Shown here: one piece after another, positions 1-12,179 of the stretch | Numbering within the stretch: the stretch's first letter is position 1 | How the letters are laid out: every line of letters begins with the position of its first letter | Source: Malania oleifera | Lineage: Eukaryota; Streptophyta; Magnoliopsida; Santalales; Ximeniaceae | Length of the DNA stretch: 64,000 bases | Direction of reading: 5' to 3' | Assembly: GCF_029873635.1 (NCBI RefSeq) | Contig: NC_080418.1 | Span: 8,438,062 to 8,502,061, forward strand | Notes under the pieces: model-generated | What the model was told of the DNA's origin: nothing | The model's input: the letters and a program-made list of their open reading frames with translations, nothing else | The model's database searches: none | Translations under genes and position numbers: made by a program

Positions 1-131
1 TTATTTTCTTGGATCATGTATAAGAGGAATGTTTTATTGAATCTGACTCTTTAATCCACATGATTTTTATACTTTGTGCTGATTTTGCTTCATGGATCAT
101 CATTACTTGGTTACTGGTTCCCCCTCTTCAG

Positions 132-241
132 CTATAGATGTTCCTGATGGTTTTCTGCATGAATGGTGGTCCACATTCTATGACATGTTCAATGCAATGC
201 AATCAAACAATCATGAGAATAATCAGGCTCTTGACAGAATG
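132..241 (+). CDS. LEUNIG-like exon with LUFS-domain motif
   Basis: The acceptor is ctcttcag at 124-131 and the donor GT is at 242 (a second GT at 245 would add one Val). The exon enters in phase 1 and encodes an [10 protein letters not shown] motif after VPDGFLH, the most conserved stretch of the LUG/LUH N-terminus. In LEUNIG the matching segment follows a LisH helix, which here would lie upstream of the window. The open frame also extends 5' to an ATG at 92, but the acceptor and family alignment suggest that part is intronic. Confidence 0.6.
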
Positions 242-3200
242 GTGGTGATTTTTTTTCTTTTTCTTTTTAAATTTTGTTAGTTTCTTCGAACACAACTTTT
301 TTCCCTTCCTGTTTTCAGTCATACTAATCCTTATTCTTTCTTGGTTCCTATAATTAGGCTGAAAACCTTATGGAAATTGGGCAACAAAGCAATGCTTCAC
401 TGCAAAATTATGAATCAAATGATCAAATGATTATGCATCCAACTGTTAGAGCTGATTCTGGTAAAGTGTCTATCATGCCTCATAAATTATGCAAGATCTT
501 CTTCAGATGGACAGGCATAGACTGTTAGCTCCAATCTTTGGCTTGCTAAATATTCACTTACTTTGCGGGGTCATTTTTTCCCTCCAAAAACATTTATGAA
601 ATTTCTCTAAGCTTTTTTGGGGATATTTTAAGATGGTTGAGCAAGCAGCTAATGCCTAATTATTCTAAAATAATTATGTAAATTTTTCTTCACCTCTGGT
701 GGTCCCTCACATGGGCTTGGACAGCTAAACTTCTAAATCCTGATCAGAGTTAGAAATTCTGTTTGGCTAGTGATTGGTTTTTTCATCACTCTGCATACGC
801 AAATAGTTCCTATTTTGTGCCTAGTAATTATGATTTATGAGAAGTGAAAAAACAAAGCAAATTGGACTAGTAGTGTTAAGGTTGTGTACGTGATGAACTA
901 GAAATAGTCAATAACCCAGAGAAAGGGTAAAAGAAATTGTGTGTGAGTTGGTTTTGGTCCCTGCTTTGTTTGCTGTATTAAGTGAGCTCTCTCATTAGTT
1001 TTCACATAAAAACGTGTAATAGATGTTAAACTGTATTGATATTTACATAATTATGGAAATCATACATCAACATGGCTTTTATTATTTACTATTGTGGCTG
1101 CAGATACTGTCTATGCAACAAAATTTTTATTTAGTTCTTTTTAGTATCAATTACTAATTTTGTCTTCCTATCATGGGGGAGTTACTAGAGAGGGAAATTT
1201 AACTTAAGCGTTAAGTCTCTTGAGGTGGTTTGTTGTGTTTTCTATTTTTACCTTTTTTGGGCCTGTTGATATTAAGCCAATATTCAAATGCACAAGCATG
1301 ATGGGTTTTTGTGCAAGTGACCTCCTAAACATTATTGAGATACAGTACATGAGATTAACCTTGTAAGGATTAAAAGGTTAAGTATGACTAAGCGTATTGA
1401 TGCTGGAATTGTTGTTGAACACTGGGAACAGATGACACAGAATATTGTAAAAGAACTTACAATTTGTTGTAGGTGTGCATATGTACTGTCCTAAAGGATA
1501 GATTCTGCCTCTCGAAAATGAGTCTCAGTGCAGAAGGTTAACAATGACCACACTTCTAGGATATAACTATTGTTGTCATAAGGGTGCACATGCTACGCAA
1601 GGATAGCAGGAACCACTTGCATAATCTGACAACTCACAAATGAATGAACGAGTATCAAATAGCAGTGGAAAACACAGTGGGGGCTAGGTTAATAGACTCT
1701 GTCACAGGACAATCTCTATAAAATTTATAAAGGGGAAATAAAAGATTAAGAGCAAGACAAAAACTTATTTGATTGCAGAGATCTGAAAAGGATGGTTAAG
1801 CAATCAATATGATTAAGAGCATTATACAGAGAATATCTCTAATTAGTTTGTAAATGATTTGGAAAAATAAAAGTATAAGTGGGCTGAAAATGGTCCACCT
1901 GCAAGCCGTGAAATTGGGATTTGCAACCCCTTGCGCATGATGTCACATGCATCATCCCTGGCCTACCTGTTTTAAGACCTGGCTCATCAAAATGAATGAG
2001 CCGTGCTTTGCCTTGTGTAAGTGTGGGGGACTCTTGGTGCTTGTTTATTCACAAGGCCCAAGTAGTGCTCCCACGTATAAGGAGGTTCAAGAAGGCAGTT
2101 CAAGCAATGAGGGACAAGGGAAAAAAAAGATAACTGCCACAAGGAAGGAAAAAGGCGCAAAAGACATAATGAACCAGAGGACACTAAGGGATGTATAGAT
2201 TTTAAAATGCAGTAAGGTCACTTGATCTAAAACTACCCTCGCTTATTTCAAAAAATTTAGATGAAAAAGGGAGGACTATTGTGGATTTTATGTTGGAATG
2301 TAATGCTTCATCTAGTGCCTTTTGGGCTACGAACCAGACCTGGATATGTAAGTCTTAACTTGAAGAAATTTGGGGAAATATAAAGATTTCTATGAGCTGT
2401 AGTTTCCTTATGTTATTTAGTGATCTCATCATCTAAATCACACTTGCAAAAATAATGTTGTTCTCAAGATTATGAAAGTAGGCATGTTCCCTGCCTTAAG
2501 GTTTACGAGTGTTCTAGATCTTCCCTATGATCTTGTAGGGGTGGCCTCGCTCTACACTCCTGTAGGTGAACCCATCAAGTGTAATTGCTGACTAGGTACA
2601 TCACCTGTTGGATACTCTAATAAAACAATAACTTTGCCTTTATCTTAATTGTCCAGCATTGATTTCGCCAGAAACTTGAAGTCCCTTCATCGTCTGAAGC
2701 TGAGCTCTTGAGCGAACACACTTGCACGTGCACAAGACATGGTGAAAGAGGGGAGAAGCCTACTCCCCTCTATGCATAGCCTCCTAGTTTTTTCCTTTCC
2801 CATGATATACCCCAATAACATAACAATGCGCACTAGGTCATCATTAACTTGTTCTTACCCTTATGGACCTACTTCATGGTATCTCAAATCACATAGATTG
2901 GGTTTATGTGTTGACAATTTAGAGACGGAGGAGAGAAGAAGAAAAGAAGAGAAGAAGAGAAGAAAAGAAGAAGAGAAGTAAAGAAGAAGAAAGTGAGAGA
3001 AAGGAGGAGGCAGCAATATTTGTTGAAATCTCGAGTATCCTTGGGTATATTGAGTAAATTAGGAAAGTAGTAAATATAGAAGATTGTATATTATTCTGTA
3101 GGAAGATTGTTTACTTATTTAGAATCTTTGATCGTATTATATATTATAAGATTGGGATGTACAAATTATTCTATTGAAGAAATACAGAAATTGAATTCTA

Positions 3201-6200
3201 TCTTCATAGTATCAGAGCTAGGGTTTCTAAACCTTAGCTAACTATGGCCAGCGGCACCGTCAACAGCAGAGGATCGATTTCCTCTGAAAATCTCGATAGA
3301 GACTCGGAAGCCACATCCATTGGGGGTTCGAATGGGCTAGAAAGCTCAGCCTTTCCACTCGTAGTGGAGAAATTAAACGGAAAAAATTTTCGGGAGTGGG
3401 CTCAATCCATCAAATTGGTGATTGAAGGAAAAGGGAGGTTAAGATACCTTATCGGCGAAAGGAAGAAACCAACCTCTACTGATGTTGTAGCCTTGCAGAA
3501 ATGGAGGTCCGAAAACTCCATGGTTACTGCTTGGCTCGTAAACTCAATGACGCTGTCAATTGGGAAGATCTACTTGTTCTTGCCAACGGCGAAGGACGTC
3601 GTATTCCGACGTCGAGAGTTACTCTCAGATCTTTGAGATAAATACCCGACTGTGGTAGATGAGGCAAGGCGAGAGGGACGTTACCGAGTACTTCATGGAG
3701 ATGGCCCATCTCTGGCAGGAGCTCGATCTGAGCATCAAGGAGGAGTGGGAATGCTCTTGCGACAGCACACGCTATAAGAGACGACTTGAGAACGAACGGG
3801 TCTTCGAGTTCTTGACCAACCTCAACCGTGATCTAGACGACGTGCGGGGAAGAATCCTTGGCCAATGACCCCTGCCATCGACCCAGGAGGTGTTCGTAGA
3901 AGTGAGGCATGAGGAGAGTAGAAGACACGTGATGCTGAGACCACCGATGGGCCATATTGGGCTTGAAGTCTCGGCCCTAATTTCAAAAGGCCCTACGGGA
4001 TTTGGGCAAAAATCACAAAAGGGAAAATTATGGTGCGAGCACTGTCATAAGCCAAGTCATTCAAAAGATACCTACTAGGAGATTCATGGAAAGCTTGCAG
4101 ATTGGAAGCCGAGGCAATATCAAAAAAATCGTGGCTATCAGGCTACTACCGATAATTCAACTGAGAAGTCCTAAGGCAAGAAAAATAACAATATGACTCC
4201 AAGTGGTGTATTTAGTCCAGAGCTGTTGGACCAGCTATATAAAATGTTTTCCCGATCAATTCAAACATCGGGTCAATCTTCCACTGGTTCTTTAGCCCAC
4301 CGAGGTAATTTTTTATCAGCTTTAAATTCTATATCCCACTACAAACCACCATCGATAATTGACTCGCGTGCCTCTGATCATATGACTAATTCTTATCAAT
4401 TGTTCTTATCCTATTCACCATATACTAGAAATCTGAAAGTTTAAATTGCAGATGGATCTCTCTCACCGGTTGCAGGCAAAGGAAGTATTTGCATATCTCA
4501 TTCTATAACTTTAAAATCTGGCCTGCATGTCCCTAAGTTATCTTGCAATTTGTTATCCATTAGCCAGTTGACAAAAGATTCCAATTGCTCTGCTAAATTT
4601 GTTTCATCTCACTGTGTTTTCTAGGACCTATCACTAGGGAAGACGATTGGCAGTGCTAAGGCGTTTGAGGGACTCTACTACTTTGAAGAGGCAAATACGA
4701 GTGAACAATGTAATATTGCAATTTGTGATTTTGCTTCTATTTCTAGAGATAGTGAACTTTTGATATGGAATTCTAGGATGGGTCATCCAAATTTTCAATA
4801 TTTAAGACGTTTATTTCCTTCCATTTGTTCAAATAAAACGTCTTCTGATTTTCAATGTGAAGTTTGTGAGCTTGCAAAACACCAGCATAATTCTTTCCCA
4901 AAATCCACATACAAACCATCCCGCCCATTTACTATGATTCACAGTGATTTATGGGGGCCCTCATGCTCCCCTAATCGCATTCATACTAAATGGTATGTTA
5001 CTTTTATTGATGATCATACTCGTATTTGTTGGGTTTACTTGTTGAAAGATAAAACTGAAGTCCGTTCTTTTTTTGTCAGTTTTTACTCCATGATTCAAAC
5101 ACAATTCCAAATTCGCATTCAAATTTTATGTACTGATAATGGTACAAAATATTTTAATGATATCCTGAGACGTTATCTTCAAGAAAATGGAATTGTTCAT
5201 CAGAGTTCTTGTGTGGATACCCCTCAACAAAATGGGGTTGCTGAACGAAAAAACAGACATATATTTGAAGTAGTTCGGGCATTGATGTTCACTACAAATA
5301 TGAAAAACTATTTTTGGGGAGATGCTATCTTAACAGCTACACATCTCATTAATCGAATGCTGAGTTGAGTTCTTTCTTTTGCCACTCCTCTCTAGAAATT
5401 TTAGGAACATTTTTTTACCTCTCGACTCCACTCCAATCTCTCTCTGAAAATCTTTGGATGTACTGCATTTGTTCATGTTCATGCTCACAGTCGGGATAAA
5501 TTGGAATCTCGTTCCATTAAATACGTCTTTATTGGTTACTCTCCTATCCAGAAAGGCTACAAATGTTATGAACCTGTCTAAAAAAAAATGTTTGTTAGCC
5601 TTGATGTCACGTTCTTTGAAACCACTCTTTATTTCCCAAAGCCTTCTTTTCAGGGGGAGAAGTAGAGTGAATATCGGTTCTTTTATTTCTCTACTACTGA
5701 ATTTGTGCCATCTAATGAGTCTCCTATTGAAACATTCCCTGACCCATCTACTGAGTCTCCCATTGCTGAGCCTCCCATTGCATCATGTCTTGACCTGTCA
5801 TATACAAATGATCACTTAAACTCAAGGGGAGATGTAGAAAAACAAAAGGAAATACTTGTTTACTCAAGAAAGCAAAAAACAAAGAATAGGGAGAATCTCA
5901 TACCTGAGGCACCAAAAGAGTTGGAACCGGTGATAGTTCCGAGCAACCACGAGTCCACGCCCAGTCTCGATCAGGTAATCAATGACCATGAGCTTTCTTC
6001 TGATAAGTCTGCACCTGATGACATCAATTTACTCATTGCAGTCAGAAAACAAACTAGGTCATGTACTCTATATCCCTGGTCGAAATACATGTCTTTTAAA
6101 TCTCTGTCTACAGGGTATTGTGTTTTTACCTCTAACCTTGATAGGATGAAAATTCCAAAGAATATCCAGGAAGCCTTGGAGATTCCTGAATGGAGGGAAG

Positions 6201-9200
6201 TTGTCATGGAGGAAATGTGGGCCCTGAAAAAAAATGGAACTTGGGACGTTATGAATTTTCCGAGAGGAAAGAAACTAGTAAGCTGCAAATGGGTCTTCAC
6301 AATGAAATATAAAGCTGATGGGACAATTGAACGGTATAAAGCCCGACTTGTTGAAAAAGGGTTTACACAGACCTATGGTATTGACTACACGGAGACATTT
6401 GCACCAGTGGCAAAATTGAATACATTCGGGTCCTCCTGTCCTTGGAAGCCAACTTAGATTGGCCACTACAACAACTTGACATTAAGAATGCATTTCTAAA
6501 TGGCGAGTTAGAAGAAGAAGTCTACATGACGATACCACCAGGTTTCAGTAAGAATGGTGAAGAAAATAGAGTATGCAAACTCAAGAAGTCATTGTATGGA
6601 CTCAAACAATCTCACAGAGCATGGTTCGATAGATTTGCAAAAGTGATTAAAAATCAGGGATAATGACAAGGACAATCAGATTACACTATGTTCTTCCAAC
6701 AGTCTGAAAGTGGTAAGAAAACAATTCTGATAGTATATGCTAATGATATAATCCTAACTGGAGATGATACAGTGGAGATGAAGGATTAAAGAAAGTCCTA
6801 GCTACTAAGTTTGAAGTTAAAGACCTGGGACAAATGCAGTACTTCTTGGGAATGGAAACTGTTAGATCAAAAAAGGGTATCAGTGTCTCTCAGCGAAAGT
6901 ATATTCTTGATCTCCTAACACAAATTGGCATGCTTGGTTGCAAACCTAGTGAAACTCTGATTGAAGCGATAAAGAGGGTTGAAGAATGTAGGATACCAGT
7001 TGAAAAAGAAAGGTATCAGAGATTGGTTGGTAAACTAATTTACCTATCGCATACCAGGCCCGACATTGCATTTGCAGTAAGTGTGGTAAACCAACACATG
7101 CATTCACCGAAAAAGACTTACCTAGATGCTGTGTATAAGACCCTTAGGTACCTCAAGGGTTCTCCAGGCAAAGGACTTTTCTTCAAAAAATGTGAAAGCA
7201 AGGGAGTAGAAATCTTCACAGATGCGGATTGGGCAGGATCAACGGAAGACAGAAGGTCTACCACTGGATATAGCACCTTTGTATGGGGAAATTTGGTAAC
7301 TTGGAGGAGCAAAAAACAGAATATAGTGGCTCGAAGCAGCGCTGAAGCTGAATTCAGAGCAGTTGCACAAGGAATATGTGAAGGACTGTGGTTACGGAAA
7401 CTCTTAGAAGAGTTACAAATTTATGTGAAATTCCCTATCAAACTCTAATGTGACAACAAAGCAACCATTAGTATCTCTCTCAATCCAGTTCAACATGACA
7501 GGACTAAACATGTGGAAGTAGATCAACATTTTATCAAAGAGAAGGTTGAAGAAGGAACCATTTGTATGACTTATGTACCTACCAAGGAACAAACTGCAAA
7601 CATCTTTGCTAAAGGGTTAACACGACAGAACTTTGATGATTTCATTGGCAAGTTGGATATGATTAATATTTATGATCCAACTTGAGGGGGAGTGTTGAAA
7701 TCCCGAGTATCCTTGGGTATATTGAGTAAATTAGGAATGTAGTAAATGCAGAAGATTATATATTATTCTGTAGGAAGATTGTTTACTTATTTAGAATCTT
7801 TGATTGTATTATATATTGTAAGATTGGGATGTACAAAATATTCTGTTGAAGAAATACAGAAATTGAATTTTGTCTTCAGTATCCTAGAGAGTTATGTAAA
7901 ACTCTAGGTTTGTCCTCTTATGGACCTACTTCATGGTATCTTAAATCACATAGATTGGGTCACCATCACTATTAACCTTGATTATATGTTGAAAAGTTAG
8001 AGATGGAGGAAAGAAGAAGAAGAAAAGAAGAAGAAAGTAAGAGAAAGGAGGAGGCAGCAGTATCCTAGAGATTGACGTACAACTCTAGATCTTCCCTCTT
8101 ATATATTAATAATAATAAAATCCATAAGGACAAAAATACCCCCACTCACACAACCTAATTGCTGCAACAACCTGCTCTCTTTCTAACATTCTCCCTCAAG
8201 CTAGAGGTGTATAAATGTCACCCTCCCCCAACTTGTCACAACCATTAGACAGGCAGGATTAAATAAAGGTTTTGTGAAAACATCCTCTTACTGATCCTTG
8301 GATTTCACAAAAGGATTCCTCACAACCTTCTTCAGTGCAGCATTCCTCACAAATGACAATCAAAATTCAAAGTGCTTTGCCTCTTATGGAATACTGGATT
8401 GCTAGTGATATAAATGGCAGCTTGATTATCACAAAGCATATCCATCCGCTTTGTTACTAAAAAACCCCATCTCTGATATAAGAGATTTTAGCCACATAAG
8501 CTCACTCACAATATGAGCCACTGCTCGGTATTCTGCTGCAGCACTAGATTTGGCTATAATAATTTGTTTCTTGCTATGCTAGGTAACAAGATCACCTCTC
8601 TCAAATGTACAATATCTATTAGTTGACCTTCAATCATTAATAGAGCCAGCCTAATCTGCATCAGAGTATCCGATGGTCCAACTAGTTTTATTACATTTAT
8701 ATATCAAACCTTTGCCTAGAGAGCCTTCGAGATACCGTAAAATCCTATAAAGAGTATCTCAATGTGGTTGTTTGGGTTTTCCACTAACTGACTCACCACC
8801 TCTACTGCAAAAGATATGTCATCTCTAGTGACAATCAAGTAGATCAACTTGCTAACCAACTGTTTATATCAACGCTTGTCTTAGAATTCCAGTCCAACAT
8901 CCATAGATAGCTTGATGTTAAGATCCATAGGGATATTAGTTGGTTTAGCTCCTAACAAACCAGTCTCACTTAGAAAGTCCAGTGCATATTTTTGCTGAGA
9001 CAGACTCAACCATTTCCTACATCATACAATCTCAATACCAAGAAAGTAACGTAGAGCACCTAAGTCCTTGATTTTAAATTTAGCTTGAAGCCAACTTAAC
9101 ATCTGCAATCCCACTATGGTCACTGCTAGTGATGATGATATCATCAATATAAACTACTAAAAGTACCACATGTACCTCTGCGTTGGTCTCACAAGGCTTA

Positions 9201-12138
9201 GAATCTTGTTTTGATGATAACAATGCAAAGGAACTTAACATATTTGGTTAAGTGAAGTTGCAAGACTCAAGAGTGTTGATAAAAGACCAAGGTCAAGTGC
9301 TTGAAAAGTCCATTGAAAGCTTGTACTTAAAGCTAGAAGAACTTGATGAAGTATGTACTTAAGTCAATAAGTTATGAAGGAAGTCAAAACAAATACATGA
9401 AGATATTGAAAGCAAAGCAAATACATGAAGATACTGAGAGCAAAGCAATTACATGAAGATTTAGCGCTTAGAAAGTTATAGTCTTTTAAGAAGTCTCATG
9501 TAAGTACTTCAAATGATTTCAATATGGATGCATGAAGCTCTTAGGTTAATTATTTGGACCTAGATACCTTTTAAATTACTTGGAAAATATTTTTATAAGG
9601 TCAAAAGTTATTTCAAAAAGGTTAAAATTATTTTTGGAATGAAAAGCACCAAAACAGGATTCTCCAAATTCCCTTCTTTTTTTTACATCTGCATGGATGA
9701 GCACGTTTCTCTATCAAACATTCCTTATCTTAAAAAGTGTTCAACATGAAAGTTGTGGGATTTTTTCTTAGCTTTCTGTTGATACCAAGAATGGCCAATT
9801 TGGAGTTGTATAGAAAAAGTTATGACCAAAATACTGAAGGGTGGTCGAAACTGATAGGCACCTCACAGATCCTTCTCAAGCGACTGACTGAACATACTCA
9901 GGCTCCTGACACAGCACTGACTTTTGAAATACGCTCATGATCTTAAATTTCCACGAAATTGTGGAAATTTCCGTCGAAATTTCCTATTTTTGTCACCTTT
10001 GAAATCGAAATGGCAGTCGATTTTTGTCTTGCATATTTTCCGTCAAAATCTCAACGAATCATCCGAAATTTATCGAAACCTCAAAATTTTAGCGAAATTT
10101 GTCGAAATTTTAACTATACAATGAAATTTCGTTGAAATTCAAACGAGAGATTCAAGAGTGAAGTGAAATTTCTTTTTTAATTTATTTTATTTAAACAAAA
10201 GGTTAACACAAGTGCTTTTGAAATTATATGAAAAAATAAACTTATAGTAATATTTTATTTAACCATTCATGTCTAAATTATCAATATTTGTATAATAAAT
10301 AATATTTAAATGAATTATTAATTTCATTTGCATTAACTGAATCTATTTAATGTACATTATCTTACAAACATGTTTGATACACATACTATTTTACAACTTT
10401 TCCACCCTATACAAAACATAGATGTATTTAATTTGTAATATATTAGTCTTAAAACTTATATTATTATATTTGTTAACCATTTCTAAAGTTTCACAAAGAA
10501 TTCCATGTTTTACTACTAGTTTTCGTTATTTTTTCAAATTGAAATCGAAATTGACATCGAAATCGAAATTTTCGTTCTTTTGGAGCTTCAAAATTTGAGT
10601 CAAAATCGAAATTTAAGACCTTGAATACACTGGATTTTTAAGTGATAGGCGCTGGACACTTTTTGATAGGCGACTGATCTTCGTAAAATTCAAATTTTAA
10701 CAGTTACGAAACTTTCCAAAAGTGATTTCTTGCCCACCAAAGTTTGTGAAAACTTGGGGAATACTCCAAGCAACTTGGGCAACACGAAAAATACTTTTTA
10801 AACCCTATAAATACATGCTAATCTCAAGGGATTACATACACCAACAAAGATAAAAAATCAGCTATTGATCAAATTCTTTCACATTCAAAGAGTTCTGGTT
10901 GAATATTTTATGAGAAGCTATTTTCTGAGTATTTGCTGAATTAAAGCTTGAGGTTCTTGTGCTCTAACTGAGATTTCTTCAAATCTAAAGAACCTCGGTG
11001 ATAAATTCTTGAGCTTCATATTTCTATATTGAATTTTCATTGAAGTATATTGTGCTATTCAATTGTACTAATTTGCTCTTATTGAGAGTTGTTCTTGTAC
11101 ACAAGGCTCTTTTTTGTGTTATTGTTTTGACAGTTTAGGTTGTTGAATTGTTGTACCAAGCGTGGGGTATCGCTTGGAGAGGAGGGCTCCATCCTACTTG
11201 AAGGAGTGTGTAAAAGGTTTGCTCTGCCCGGTTAAGGGAGTGGTATAGTGAAATCGTTGGGGTGGTTTACCTCAGGTGAGGTCGTAGGCGGGTATAGCCG
11301 AACCTCGTAAAATCTCTTGTTTTTCTCTTCCCTAATCTCTTTAATTTTCTGCATATATATAAATTGCGTGTATGTTTACTTAATTGTTGAAAATTAATCT
11401 GTTATTGGGAATTGAGGAAACTTTGGTTTAAGGGAATTCGTTGATTGATCTTTTGCGGAAACCTCAAAGGGAGTACGTTGATTAATCTTTTGCAGAAACC
11501 TTGATTAAAGGAAGTGTGTTGATTGATAAGTATCAAAACTCATTAACTTACTGATTTGTTTCATACTTAAATTCAAAGTCTGAATTTTGGAAGCTTGCTG
11601 AAATCTTTATTTTATTTTATTTTTTGGATTACGCATTGGGTATCCACGTGTCCGTTTTACGGTCCACGTGACTAATCCTGCGCCCCTTGAAGTTGACCCC
11701 ACAACTCCAAAGGGAGGGTAAATTCAGGAGTCCAGGGGTGGAAACGAATCCGGGAGGGTTTGAAATCTTTATTTTGATTCATATTGTGAAATCAGCATAC
11801 TATAACTTTATTGATTGGTTGATTAAGTTTTTTGATTCATATTTTAGATCAGCTGTGTCTTCACCTCAAAGGTTTGAACTTGAAATTGAATATTGGATAT
11901 TGATTTCAATCAAGGAGTTGATTGGATTAAAATTTCTAAATTTTTGAATATTTAATCTTGTTTAATAAATCATTCTATTGAAACAAGATTAAAAGAAAAT
12001 TCAAGATTACTTATCGATATTGTCTTTGAAGTATACTGAAAAGAAAATCTTATCTAAATTTTTATCTGTTAAAATTTTGAAAGTTGAATTAGCAATATCA
12101 TCTCTTGTTGATAAGAATTGATTGGAGAGTGTGATTGC

Positions 12139-12179
<41 letters not shown>

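Larger units (their letters stand above)
3021..7878 (+). mobile_element. Ty1/copia retrotransposon with both LTRs, decayed
   Basis: Two 186-bp LTRs (3021-3206 and 7693-7878) start TGTTGAAATC and end TCTTCA. I count 11 differences between them, about 94% identity. A primer site resembling the initiator-Met type (tagtatcagagc) follows the 5' LTR at 3207, and a polypurine tract ttgagggggag precedes the 3' LTR. The flanks atatt and gtatc fit one 5-bp target duplication, GTATC, with two transitions in the left copy. The order gag-protease-integrase-RT-RNase H is that of copia. It lies in sense orientation in the long LEUNIG-like intron. Confidence 0.9.
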
